Source of the DNA: CAVWCW01 sp963753615
GTDB taxonomy: Bacteria > Pseudomonadota > Gammaproteobacteria > Chromatiales > Chromatiaceae
Length of the DNA stretch: 64,000 nucleotides
NCBI GenBank assembly: GCA_963753615.1
Contig: CAVWCW010000016.1
Location: forward strand, 62,001-126,000
Direction of reading: 5' to 3'
A program made the translations under genes and the position numbers. Shown here piece after piece: positions 53,942-63,041 of this stretch (its first letter is position 1; the number at the start of each line of letters is the position of its first letter). Under the pieces are notes generated by a model. The model worked only from the letters and a program-made list of their open reading frames with translations, searched no databases and was not told the origin of the DNA.

Positions 53942-55997
53942 TCAATCGGGTGGCGGCGCCCCCTCGCCAGCAGCTGCGGTAGCGGCTTCCAGGGCCGCCT
54001 GCACCAGCTCCGGTTTGCGGGCATGGCGACTGCCGTGGCGCAGGTAGCGCAAGGCCTCCTGCTCCTGCCCCATGCCCCGCAGGGCTTGGGCGATTTCCAG
54101 GTAGGAGCGACTGTGCAAGGGATCGATCTCCAGGGCGCGCCGGTAGCCTGCCACCGCCGCGGCGGGCCGTTCGGCCTCGGCGTTGACCTTGCCCAGGTAG
54201 TACCAGCCCTTGGCCAGGTAGGGCCTGAGCGCCAGGGCCTCCTGCAGCCGGGCCTCCGCCGCTTCCAGCTCGCCTTTGGCATGGAGGATCAGGGCTAGAT
54301 TGAACAGGGCCTCGGGACGGTCCGGCTCGAGTTCCAGGGCTCGGCGCAGGCGTAACTCGGCCGCCTCGGTCTCGACCCTGCCCGAGCAGGGCTACCGCAG
54401 ACCATTCGAGCCCGCGCGGACTCTCGCCGAACCTGGCGTTCACCGCCTCCAACACCTGTAGGGCGCCAGAATATTCTCGGCGATAGAGCAGCCCCCGGAC
54501 CAGATCCATGTAAGGCACCTCGGAGTCCACTGGGTGTCGCCGCAGCAGTTCCAGCAATTGACGCATAGGCTGGAGGGAGGTGCCTTCCAGTGGGCGTGTA
54601 ATGCCCAGAATCCGATAGATCTCCCCCAAGTCGCCGGCCGGGGCCCGCTCCGGCTGCAGGAAAACGACTTCCTCGATATCCGGCGGTACCTTGTCGCGAG
54701 GTGCCAGCAAATCCTCGGAGCGGTCGACGATCCGAATCCGGTGATCGGTCATGGCCACCTCGATCACGTCGTGGGTCCGGGTTTCGGGCATGTGGCAACC
54801 GGCGCAATCGCCCAAATCCGCCGGCGCATCTCCCGGTCCCTGGGCCAACGCCGGATGCTGCAACCCCTGGTGACAGGCCAAGCACTTGGGCCGGTAGTGC
54901 TCCGCCCTTTGTTCGCGGGGGATCTTGCGGTGCGGGTCATGGCAGCTCAGGCAGCTCAGCCGACCCTCGCTCTCCCGGTAGCAACGGCTCTGTTGCAGGC
55001 GATAGGGGTGATGATTAATCTCGAAACGCTCGCCCGGGTCCTTTCCGGGTTCGCGTATATCGTAGACCAATTGGTAATCCGCCAGGTCCTGGCCGGGGCG
55101 GAAAGAATAGTCTGCACGCTCGAACCGGCGCACCGGCGTGACGGCGACCGTCGGCAGCATGTGGCACTCGAAACAGACATCGTCGCGCCGCTCGGGGCTG
55201 AGTTTGCCCGGGTTGACAATGCTCCCACGGATCGCGTCCAAGTCCAGAATACCGCTGAACAGGGTCCGCACATGGGCATCGCCCGGGCCGTGACAACGCT
55301 GACAGCCGGTGCCTTGCGGCAATTCCTTGGGAAAACGGTGGGGTTCCAGGTAGCGGTCACTGCCCTCCGGCACATCCGGATAGGCGTTATGGCAAAACAT
55401 GCACCCGCGCCGAATCTGGCGCCGGACGCCCAAGTGATCTGCCGCCTCAAAACCCGGCTGCATGCCCCATTTACGCTCCTGGGTATACCAGGCCAAAGGC
55501 AACTGGTAGAGCTCGCCGGACGGGTTCTGATAAAGGTAGGTGCGCACGTGGTGACCGGAGCCGATGATCCAGTCGACCTTGATTTCGAGTTCATTGATCG
55601 GCTCGCCCGCCGCGTCCAGCTGCCAGCGCCGAAACCAGTAGTCGCCGTCGCGCCGGGTCAGCTCGTAGTGGCGCCGGGACGGATCGTGGTAGAACCGATT
55701 CTGCTCGAAGTCCTCGATCGGCGCCCGGCTGCTCGGGCGGTAGAACGACTTGGCCATCCCCACCGACTGGTAGCTGCGATACTTTTCCGCGTGGCAGTAG
55801 GAACAGGCGCGATCGTTGACATAGCCCGGGGCGGCACCGCCGGTGACCCGTATGGCCAACGCGCGGTATGCCTCCTCCGGGTCCACCGGGCCGGGCGCGT
55901 CCGCCGCGCCAAGGGCCCCGCAGCCCGCCAGCCAGACCAGACCCAGCGCCCGCCACAGACCGGGCCGGGAAAAACGAGTTGTTGCGGTAGGGTACAT
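53942..55997 (-). pseudogene. Seven-haem cytochrome c with C-terminal TPR domain, one frameshift
   Basis: The N-terminus (LWRALGLVWLAGCGALGAAD) looks like a lipobox-like signal (LAGC). Seven CxxCH haem-binding motifs follow: CSYCH, CMFCH, CQRCH, CFECH, CLSCH, CLACH, CAGCH. The frame breaks near 54380 with one extra base; the next frame gives TPRs (EALFNLALILHAKGELEAAE, GYRRALEIDPLHSRSYLEIA). Repaired, it has about 685 residues. Multihaem cytochrome-TPR proteins move electrons in periplasmic redox pathways, but no partner enzyme is adjacent. The haem part is intact, so the truncated product could still bind haem. Confidence 0.85.
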
Positions 55998-56290
55998 CGA
56001 AGTCCTCTGCCAAGGTCTACCGGTCGCAACGCACCCGAACCGGAGCGCTTGACCCGAATCTCTCGCAATCGCCGCCGCCTGGCTTAACCAGGACTGACAG
56101 TGATCGTCAGCGCCTCTTCATGCGCTGCGGACTAGAGTATCAGCTAGGGGAGGATTAATCGGAACCGTCCACCGGGGGAGCACGTACGATTCAGTTTGCG
56201 GGCTCGGTGCCGCCAGTCCGGGCCCGTCGCCGGCGGGACTCCCCAGCCTCCTCCGGAGCCTGCCGGCACCTGCTTGCGAAGCCTGTTCGG

Positions 56291-56554
56291 TCAGTCTTCC
56301 ACGGGCGGCGGCAGCGGCAGCACATTTACGTCTGCCCGATACTCCTTGAGTTCGTAATCGATGTCGGCGGGCGGCGGCTCATCGGTTATGCGCCAATTGC
56401 CCTGGGCATCGCGCCACTGGTAGACCCGGGTGATCTCCGGCTCCGGAGCCAGGGGGGTTCCCTGCAGCCACTCCCCGGCCTTGTCCGGATGCAAGTACAG
56501 GTAGACGCCGGCGCCGACAGCGCCCAGCGCCAGGATCAACAATAGCTTGTTCAT
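56291..56554 (-). CDS. DUF4124-like membrane-anchored small protein
   Basis: 87 residues: N-terminal hydrophobic anchor (LLLILALGAVGAGVYLYLHP), then a DUF4124-type core (ITRVYQWRDAQGNWRITDEP) and a proline-rich end. DUF4124 domains are small periplasmic folds of unknown role. The region to the left (56555-56667) has no gene. It is on the same strand as der but about 110 bp downstream. Confidence 0.7.
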   Translation of the reverse strand: MNKLLLILALGAVGAGVYLYLHPDKAGEWLQGTPLAPEPEITRVYQWRDAQGNWRITDEPPPADIDYELKEYRADVNVLPLPPPVED

Positions 56555-56667
56555 TGGACCTCTCCCGCTCCTGCGGTTGGCCGGGTGGGCAGTTGCCGGA
56601 GCCTATGGCGATCCTTATTGTTTAGGATCGGGGCGGATACCGCAAATCGGCCGGGGCCGCTGCAGGT

Positions 56668-58062
56668 CTACTTATTGCGGCTTACGAAGCGCTTCAGACG
56701 CTGGCGCTTGCGAATCTGGCGCTCGCTTAGCGGGTTCTTGCGCCCCGCGAAAGGGTTGGTACCGGACTTCAGTTCCAGGCGCACCGGGGTGCCGTAAAGA
56801 TCCAATGCCTTGCGGTAGCGGTTGACAAGGTAGCGACGATAGCTGTCCGGCAGTGACTCGGTCTGATTGCCGTGGATCACAATAATCGGCGGGTTCTGGC
56901 CCCCTTGGTGGGCATAACGCAGTTTGATGCGGCGCCCCCGCACCAATGGCGGCTGGTGCTCCTGCACAACCCACTCCAGGATTCGTGTCAGCTCCGGGGT
57001 AGAAAGGTCGCGCATGGCGTTGGCATACGCCTGCTCGACGGCACCGAAGAGCTTGCCCACACCGCTGCCGTGCAAAGCCGAGACGAAGCGCTTGGCGGCA
57101 AAATCAAGGAAAGGCAGCTTACGCTCGATCTCCACCTTGATCCGGGTCCGTTGCTCGTTATCCAAGCCGTCCCACTTGTTGACCACCACCACCAGGGCCC
57201 GGCCGCTGTCCAGGATGTGGCCGGCCAACGTTGCATCCTGTTCGCCCACGCCCTGCCTGGCATCGAGCACCAGAAGCGTGACATTGGCCTGCTCGATGGC
57301 CTGCAGGGTCTTGATCACGCTAAACTTCTCGATCACCTCGTGGACCCGGGCGCGGCGCCGCACGCCGGCGGTGTCGATCAGGGTATAGTCCTTACCCTCT
57401 CGGCTGAACGGGATGAAGATGCTGTCGCGGGTGGTTCCGGGTTGGTCGAAGGCCAGCACCCGCTCCTCGCCCAGCAGCCGGTTCACCAGGGTCGATTTAC
57501 CCACATTGGGGCGCCCCACCACCGCGATCTGGATGCCGGTGGCCGCCCGGCCGCCGGGGGCTTCCTCGGCCTCCGGCAGCGCGTGTAACACGCCGTCGAT
57601 CAGGGTCCTTACCCCGTGCCCGTGAACCGCGGCGATAGCCGCCGGCGCCCCAAGTCCGAGATCGTAAAACTCGGCCTCGGCCATGCCCGGCAGGGCCCCT
57701 TCGCTCTTGTTCACCACCAGGGTCACCGGCGTACCGGTGCGCCGCAGCCGATCGGCGATGATCTGGTCGCCACCGGCCCGGCCGGCCTTGGCATCGACCA
57801 GAAACAGCACCCAGTCGGCCTCGCCGATGGCCAGTTCGACCTGGCGGTCGGTCAGGGCGTCCAAACCATGCTCGGCCCCGGTCAGGCCCCCGGTGTCCAC
57901 CACCAGATAGGGCCTGCTGCCGAGCTTGCCGATACCGTACTGGCGGTCCCGGGTCAGCCCGGGCTGGTTCGCCACCAGGGCGTCACGGCTGCGGGTCAGT
58001 CGGTTGAACAGGGTAGACTTACCCACATTGGGACGCCCCACCAGGGCGACGACCGGTAACAC
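56668..58062 (-). CDS. der: Ribosome biogenesis GTPase Der (EngA)
   Basis: 464 residues with two tandem GTPase domains: first GRPNVGKSTLFNRL (near residue 8) with DTGGL; second GRPNVGKSTLVNRL (near 185) with DTAGVRRR and NKWDG. A KH-like C-terminal domain follows and the basic tail ends KRFVSRNK. Der acts in 50S assembly. It is downstream of bamB by 6 nt in the conserved operon. Confidence 0.97.
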   Translation of the reverse strand: MLPVVALVGRPNVGKSTLFNRLTRSRDALVANQPGLTRDRQYGIGKLGSRPYLVVDTGGLTGAEHGLDALTDRQVELAIGEADWVLFLVDAKAGRAGGDQIIADRLRRTGTPVTLVVNKSEGALPGMAEAEFYDLGLGAPAAIAAVHGHGVRTLIDGVLHALPEAEEAPGGRAATGIQIAVVGRPNVGKSTLVNRLLGEERVLAFDQPGTTRDSIFIPFSREGKDYTLIDTAGVRRRARVHEVIEKFSVIKTLQAIEQANVTLLVLDARQGVGEQDATLAGHILDSGRALVVVVNKWDGLDNEQRTRIKVEIERKLPFLDFAAKRFVSALHGSGVGKLFGAVEQAYANAMRDLSTPELTRILEWVVQEHQPPLVRGRRIKLRYAHQGGQNPPIIVIHGNQTESLPDSYRRYLVNRYRKALDLYGTPVRLELKSGTNPFAGRKNPLSERQIRKRQRLKRFVSRNK

Positions 58063-58068
58063 GGCGTT

Positions 58069-59250
58069 CTACTCTTCAGCGCCCGACGCGGCATCGATGC
58101 GCAGTACCGCCAGTTCGCCCTTGTCGCCGTAGACGATCACCAGGTCGCCCGACACCTGGGGCTGCACTCGAATTCTGGCCCGACCGACCCGGGAACGCGC
58201 CACCATGCCGCCGTCCGACTTGTCCAGCCAGTGCAGATAGCCTTCGTAGTCACCCACCACCAGATATTCGCCGACCACGGCCGGGGCGCTCACCCGGCGC
58301 CCCAGCAGCTTGTCCTGGCGCCAGAGCGAAGCGGCGTTGCGCGGGTCCAGACCCCATACCTGGTCATCCGCGTCGGTAACATACAGGCGCCTCCAGTCGG
58401 CGGTCAGCCCGGCGTAGGTGGAAAGCTCCTTGCGCCAGAGCACGGCGCCGGTCTCCTCACCCACCGCGGCTACCTCACCCTGGAAGGTGCCAACATAGAT
58501 CACGCCGTCGTAGACCACCGGATCGGCGTCCAAATCGACCATGCGCTCCAGCTCGGAACGTCCGGAGGGGGAGGTTACCGAGGCTTCCCACAGCAGCCGT
58601 CCGCTATCGAGGTCGAACGCCACGAGCTTGCCGTTGGCGAAGCCGCAAATGACCTTGTAACCGCTGATCAGCGGTGAGCTGCTGCCGCGCAGCGTCAGGG
58701 TGGGCACCGACAACTGGAAGCCCCATTCCAGTTCGCCGCTCTCCGAGTTCAGGGCGCTCAGGCGCCCGTCGATGGTATGCACCAGTACCAGGCCGCGTGC
58801 CACCCGGGGCACCGACAAGACCTCGGAGGACACCCGCGCGCTCCACTTTAGTTCGCCGCTGTCGGCGTCCAACGCCACCACCTCGGCATCGCTGGTACCG
58901 ACTGCCACCAATCCCTCGCCCACCCCGGGTCCGCCCGCCAGGGGCAGATCCAGCTCCACCTGCCAAATGTCGCGTCCGGATTCCAGCTCCATCGCCACCA
59001 CCAAGCCCTCTCGATCCGCGGCGTAAACGCGGTCGATATCCACCACGGGCTGCAGCTTGACCTGCTGCTCGTCAGCGCCGTCGCCGATGTCTCGGTCCCA
59101 AACCACCTGCACCTTGGCACTGGGAGTGAACTCCACCAGGGGTTCGGGCTCGACTTCGGGCTGCTTGCTCGAGAACCAGCCGCCTATGGTACTGCAGCCA
59201 GCCAGCGGCACCGCCAGCAGACCCACCAGAATCAGGCGCCCGGCTTTCAT
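58069..59250 (-). CDS. bamB: Outer-membrane assembly lipoprotein BamB
   Basis: 393 residues: signal with lipobox (LLAVPLAGC), then an eight-bladed PQQ-type beta-propeller with recurring blade ends such as LVAVGTSDAEVVALDADSGE and VIYVGTFQGEVAAVGEETGA. BamB is the propeller subunit of the BAM complex. It overlaps yfgM by 4 nt, the usual operon order. Confidence 0.95.
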   Translation of the reverse strand: MKAGRLILVGLLAVPLAGCSTIGGWFSSKQPEVEPEPLVEFTPSAKVQVVWDRDIGDGADEQQVKLQPVVDIDRVYAADREGLVVAMELESGRDIWQVELDLPLAGGPGVGEGLVAVGTSDAEVVALDADSGELKWSARVSSEVLSVPRVARGLVLVHTIDGRLSALNSESGELEWGFQLSVPTLTLRGSSSPLISGYKVICGFANGKLVAFDLDSGRLLWEASVTSPSGRSELERMVDLDADPVVYDGVIYVGTFQGEVAAVGEETGAVLWRKELSTYAGLTADWRRLYVTDADDQVWGLDPRNAASLWRQDKLLGRRVSAPAVVGEYLVVGDYEGYLHWLDKSDGGMVARSRVGRARIRVQPQVSGDLVIVYGDKGELAVLRIDAASGAEE

Positions 59251-59891
59251 CGGCCGTCCTGTCCGCCCGACCCGACCGCCAGATCGTCCAGCTTCATCTG
59301 CACCAGGCGGGAGTTGCCCACGTCGTTTTGCAGGGCATGCTCGTAGGCGATGCGCGCCGCCGCCAGGTCGCCCGAGGCAACGGCAATGTCGCCCTCAAGG
59401 TTAGCGAACTCGCCGCCGAACGCCCCCGCCTCGATCCCTTCGAGGGTAGCCGCCGCGGCCGCCGCGTCGCCCTCGCTAAGCTGCAGCCGGGCCAGGCGCA
59501 GCCGCGTCAACTGCTGGATGCCGGGCTGATCGGTCTGGGCCAGCACCCATTCAAGGCGCTCCCGGGCGGCGGCCGCATCCCCTGCCTCCAACTGGACCTT
59601 GGCCTGGGCCAGGGCAGCGAACAAGGCGTAGGGGGTAGACTCGTACTCCGAGATCAGCTGCTCGGCCTGGGCCGCGGCGGCCTCGCCGGAACCGGCATTG
59701 ACCGAATTGGCCAGTTGCTCAAACAGCACCGACGCCTGCTCCCCCACCTCGGCCTGGTAACCGACCCAGGCCTTCCAGCCGAATACTGCGGCCAAGCCCA
59801 ACACTATGCCGCCGATCACGGAAGCGCCGTTTTCTTTCCACCACTTCTTGATCGCCTCGACTTGCTGTTCTTCAGTCGTATATGTCTCCAT
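59247..59891 (-). CDS. yfgM: YfgM family periplasmic chaperone-like TPR protein
   Basis: 214 residues from ATG 59891 (METYTTEEQQVEAIKKWWKE); a GTG two codons earlier is possible. An N-terminal anchor (ASVIGGIVLGLAAVFGWKAW) precedes TPR-like helices (QAEQLISEYESTPYALFAAL, GDLAAARIAYEHALQNDVGN). YfgM works at the Sec translocon with PpiD. It lies between hisS and bamB as in E. coli. Confidence 0.93.
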   Translation of the reverse strand: METYTTEEQQVEAIKKWWKENGASVIGGIVLGLAAVFGWKAWVGYQAEVGEQASVLFEQLANSVNAGSGEAAAAQAEQLISEYESTPYALFAALAQAKVQLEAGDAAAARERLEWVLAQTDQPGIQQLTRLRLARLQLSEGDAAAAAATLEGIEAGAFGGEFANLEGDIAVASGDLAAARIAYEHALQNDVGNSRLVQMKLDDLAVGSGGQDGR

Positions 59892-59957
59892 CCCCACACC
59901 TCTAGGCTAATTTTATTCCCCCGCCGGCCAGGTTGACCGCCGAGGCTCGATTCGGAT

Positions 59958-61244
59958 TCAGTCGCCGTTCGCCTTCGCCACCTCAGCGCGCAGAAAAGCC
60001 GACAGCTCATCACGGCTCAGCGCCTTCTGCTCGGCCCGTTCGCGCAGCGGCTTGACACCTAGGTTGCTCTGGGACAGCTCATCGTCTCCCAGGACCAGGG
60101 CGAACCGAGCGCCGCTGCGGTCGGCCTTTTTGAACTGACTCTTGAAGCTGCCGCCGCCGCAGTGGCTAAGCAGGCGCAGGCCCGGCACTTGGTCGCGCAG
60201 CCACTCGGCGAGCGCCGCGCCCTGGTCCTGGGCGGCGTCGCCCACCAACACCAGATAGGCGTGCAGCCCGGGAAGGCGCGTACCGGCGCCGGCCTCTTCC
60301 AACAGGGCGATCAAGCGTTCGATCCCCATCGCGAATCCCACCGCCGTGGTGGTTCGCCCGCCAAGCTGGCCCACCAACCCGTCGTAGCGGCCGCCGGCGC
60401 AGACCGTGCCCTGCGCTCCGAGGCGATCGGTGACCCACTCGAACACGGTCAGCGAATAATAGTCGAGCCCGCGCACCAGGAAGGGGTTGACCCGGTACGC
60501 AATTCCGTTTTGCGCCAAGCCCGCGGTCAACTGCTCGAAATGGTGGCGAGATTCCACCCCCAGGTGCTCCATAAGGCTGGGAGCGGCGGCGACCAGTTCC
60601 TGCAGCTCGGGGTTCTTGGTGTCGAGCACCCGCAACGGGTTGGTCTCCAGGCGCCGCCGGCTGTCCTCGTCCAGCCGCTCATGGTTGGCCCGCAGGTAGG
60701 CCACCAGCCGCTCCCGGTAGGCGGCCCGCTCCGAGGCGGTGCCCAGGCTGTTGACCTGCAGCTCGACGTCCGTCAAGCCGAGGCGCCGCCAGATGCGCCG
60801 GGTGAGCAAAATCAGTTCCAGATCGATGTCCGGGCCAGGCATGCCATAGGCCTCGACGCCGATCTGGTGGAACTGACGATAGCGGCCCTTCTGCGGCCGC
60901 TCATGGCGAAACATCGGGCCCTGGTACCAGAGCCGCTGTTGCTGGTTGTGCAGCAAGCCGTGCTCGATGGCGGCGCGCACGCAGCCCGCGGTGCCCTCGG
61001 GGCGCAAAGTCAGGCTGTCGCCGTTGCGGTCCTCGAAGGTGTACATCTCCTTTTCGACGATGTCGGTGACTTCGCCAATCGAGCGTTTGAACAGCTCCGT
61101 GCTTTCCAGCAGCGGCATGCGGATCTCGGCGTAGCCATAACCCGCCAGTACCGAGCTTACCACCTCTTCCAGATACTGCCAGAGGGGGCTTTGCTCGGGG
61201 AGCACGTCATGCATACCCCGGATTGCTTGAATGTTTTTTCCCAT
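59958..61244 (-). CDS. hisS: Histidyl-tRNA synthetase
   Basis: 428 residues from ATG 61244 (MGKNIQAIRGMHDVLPEQSP), the standard HisRS start. Motif 2 region FRHERPQKGRYRQFHQIGVE, the histidine-specific LVRGLDYYSLTVFEW and motif 3-type GFAMGIERL are present, with the C-terminal anticodon-binding domain. The longer start at 61334 reads into rodZ. The rodZ stop is only 40 bp upstream, with no ispG between them. Confidence 0.97.
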   Translation of the reverse strand: MGKNIQAIRGMHDVLPEQSPLWQYLEEVVSSVLAGYGYAEIRMPLLESTELFKRSIGEVTDIVEKEMYTFEDRNGDSLTLRPEGTAGCVRAAIEHGLLHNQQQRLWYQGPMFRHERPQKGRYRQFHQIGVEAYGMPGPDIDLELILLTRRIWRRLGLTDVELQVNSLGTASERAAYRERLVAYLRANHERLDEDSRRRLETNPLRVLDTKNPELQELVAAAPSLMEHLGVESRHHFEQLTAGLAQNGIAYRVNPFLVRGLDYYSLTVFEWVTDRLGAQGTVCAGGRYDGLVGQLGGRTTTAVGFAMGIERLIALLEEAGAGTRLPGLHAYLVLVGDAAQDQGAALAEWLRDQVPGLRLLSHCGGGSFKSQFKKADRSGARFALVLGDDELSQSNLGVKPLRERAEQKALSRDELSAFLRAEVAKANGD

Positions 61245-61284
61245 ACCTGGTTCTGCATGCCGCCCCGGAGCGGATCCCGCCGAG

Positions 61285-62241
61285 TCAGCCCTCGGGCGCT
61301 GCGGGCAGCGGATCGAGTTTAAAGCGCGCCACATTTCCGCGGGCGTGACGGCCGATATCGTAGGGTGCGCCGTCGATCAGAATGCGCACCGCGCGGCTGT
61401 TGCCGAGCACCACCGAAAATGGCGGCTCGCCCTCCAGTGTGCGACGGGCGCCCTTGGCCAGTTCGCCGATGATCTTGTTCTTGCCGTTGGCGTCGCGGAT
61501 GTCGACCCAGCACGAGCCTAGCAGTTCCAGCACCACCTTTGGCGGCCCCGCGGCCTCGGTGCCGGCTTCCGCTGCCCCCGCAGTCGGCGGCGCAGTGGCG
61601 GCTGCGGGCTCGGTCTGAACCAAGGGCGGCGGCGCGGGCCTGTCCTCGGCGCGAACAGGGTCCGGGACGATCGGCTCGCGGGGCGGCGCTTCCGAGGCGG
61701 CCGACTCTGGCTCGGGCGCTTCCTCCAGGAACGCCTGGAGTGAAGGCGGTAACTCTTCGGAGGGTTCATCTGCGGCATCAACCGCCGTCCCCGGCATCTG
61801 CCAAAGGTCTTCCCCCGACTGCAGCCGCGTCTTGACCCAGTAGCCGCCGGCCACGAGGACGCCCACCAGGATCAGGCCGCTGAGCAAATACCCGGCGCGG
61901 TTGCGGCTGCCCACCCGCGTGGGCATTCGCTTGGACCTGGGACCTGGCTCCGAGGACCGATCAAGCTGCGGCTGCAGCCTGGCATGGGCGGCGAGCAGGG
62001 GATCCGCCGGAAGGCCCAGCAGGCGCCCGTAATTGGCGATATAGCCCTTGACGAAAACCGGGGGTATCCGGGCGAAGTCTTCTCGCTCCAGGGCCTCGAT
62101 CATCGCCTCGCTCAGATGCAACTGATTGGCAACTCTCGGGATTTCCAGCCCCTGGGCCAGACGTGCCTGGCGCAACCGATGGCCGGGGCCCTCGGCTGCA
62201 CGCACTGAGGCTTCTGCGTCGTCCAACTGGCCGTCGCTCAT
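61285..62241 (-). CDS. rodZ: Cytoskeletal regulator RodZ
   Basis: 318 residues. A cytoplasmic HTH (LRQARLAQGLEIPRVANQLH, FVKGYIANYGRLLGLPADPL) leads to a single membrane helix (YLLSGLILVGVLVAGGYWV), a proline/alanine/glutamate-rich linker and a C-terminal beta domain (LELLGSCWVDIRDANGKNKI, SRAVRILIDGAPYDIG). RodZ links MreB to the wall machinery. It overlaps pilW by 4 nt. Confidence 0.95.
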   Translation of the reverse strand: MSDGQLDDAEASVRAAEGPGHRLRQARLAQGLEIPRVANQLHLSEAMIEALEREDFARIPPVFVKGYIANYGRLLGLPADPLLAAHARLQPQLDRSSEPGPRSKRMPTRVGSRNRAGYLLSGLILVGVLVAGGYWVKTRLQSGEDLWQMPGTAVDAADEPSEELPPSLQAFLEEAPEPESAASEAPPREPIVPDPVRAEDRPAPPPLVQTEPAAATAPPTAGAAEAGTEAAGPPKVVLELLGSCWVDIRDANGKNKIIGELAKGARRTLEGEPPFSVVLGNSRAVRILIDGAPYDIGRHARGNVARFKLDPLPAAPEG

Positions 62242-63041
62242 CGGTAGTTAGACTCCTGCATCCACTGCACCTCTCGGGAGTCAGGATAGGTCTCGCGCAG
62301 GCGCTTGGCGTAACGGTCCGCGGCTCTGCTGTCGCCAAGCTGACGCTCGACCCGCACCCCGAGCCAGAGCAACTCAGCGCTCGGTGGTCCCTCCGCCAGA
62401 AAACGCTCCAGGTAGGCGCGGGCCGATAGGCTGTTTCCACGTTCCTGACTCACCAGGGCCATCTGGGCCAGGGCCTGCGAGAAACGCTTCTCACGCTCGA
62501 GTGCACGCCGAAAGTAGCTCTCGGCCCGCGACAAATCGCCCTGGAGGCGCAGGCAGATGCCGGCGTTGGTAAGGGCCACTTCGGGGGTGGAATAAAGGGG
62601 GTTTTCCAGCGCCTTGTCGTACTGCTGTACGGCCTGCGCGTAGTCGCCTTGGCTGCACAGGAAAGCACCGTAGGCGTTGAGCATATAGGGATTGCGGGGA
62701 TCGAGGCGCAGCGATGCCTGGTAGTGCTTCGCTGCCAGCGAGTCCTCGCCCAGGCGCTCGTAGATCAAGGCGATCACGCCGTTGCCTTTGGCATGGTCCG
62801 GATCCAGTTCCAGCGCGTACTTGGCTCTCTTCAACGCGGTGGCGACATCGCCTTCCTGCAAATACCCAATCGCCAGATCGACGTAAGTATCCGCCGGACC
62901 CGTCTTCTGCGTTACGCCCAGGCTGCCGGTGTCATCCCGCTCGGGGCCGACGCTCGGCAGGCTCTGGCACCCCGTCAGCGCCAGGCCCAGAGCGGCCAAC
63001 GACAGCAGCTGCGTTATAGACTTGCCGCGCCTGCCCTTCAC
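62238..63041 (-). CDS. pilW: Type IV pilus assembly lipoprotein PilW/PilF
   Basis: 267 residues from GTG 63041, which overlaps the rlmN stop. The signal ends in a lipobox (LGLALTGC). Then come TPRs (VDLAIGYLQEGDVATALKRA, YMLNAYGAFLCSQGDYAQAV, PEVALTNAGICLRLQGDLSR). PilW/PilF helps the PilQ secretin assemble. The frame reads far upstream, but GTG 63041 is the only start giving the lipoprotein signal. Confidence 0.93.
   Translation of the reverse strand: MKGRRGKSITQLLSLAALGLALTGCQSLPSVGPERDDTGSLGVTQKTGPADTYVDLAIGYLQEGDVATALKRAKYALELDPDHAKGNGVIALIYERLGEDSLAAKHYQASLRLDPRNPYMLNAYGAFLCSQGDYAQAVQQYDKALENPLYSTPEVALTNAGICLRLQGDLSRAESYFRRALEREKRFSQALAQMALVSQERGNSLSARAYLERFLAEGPPSAELLWLGVRVERQLGDSRAADRYAKRLRETYPDSREVQWMQESNYR

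Noticed and set aside
60162..61322. Plus-strand frame antisense to hisS
   Set aside because: Shadow frame; HisRS motifs on the minus strand are complete.
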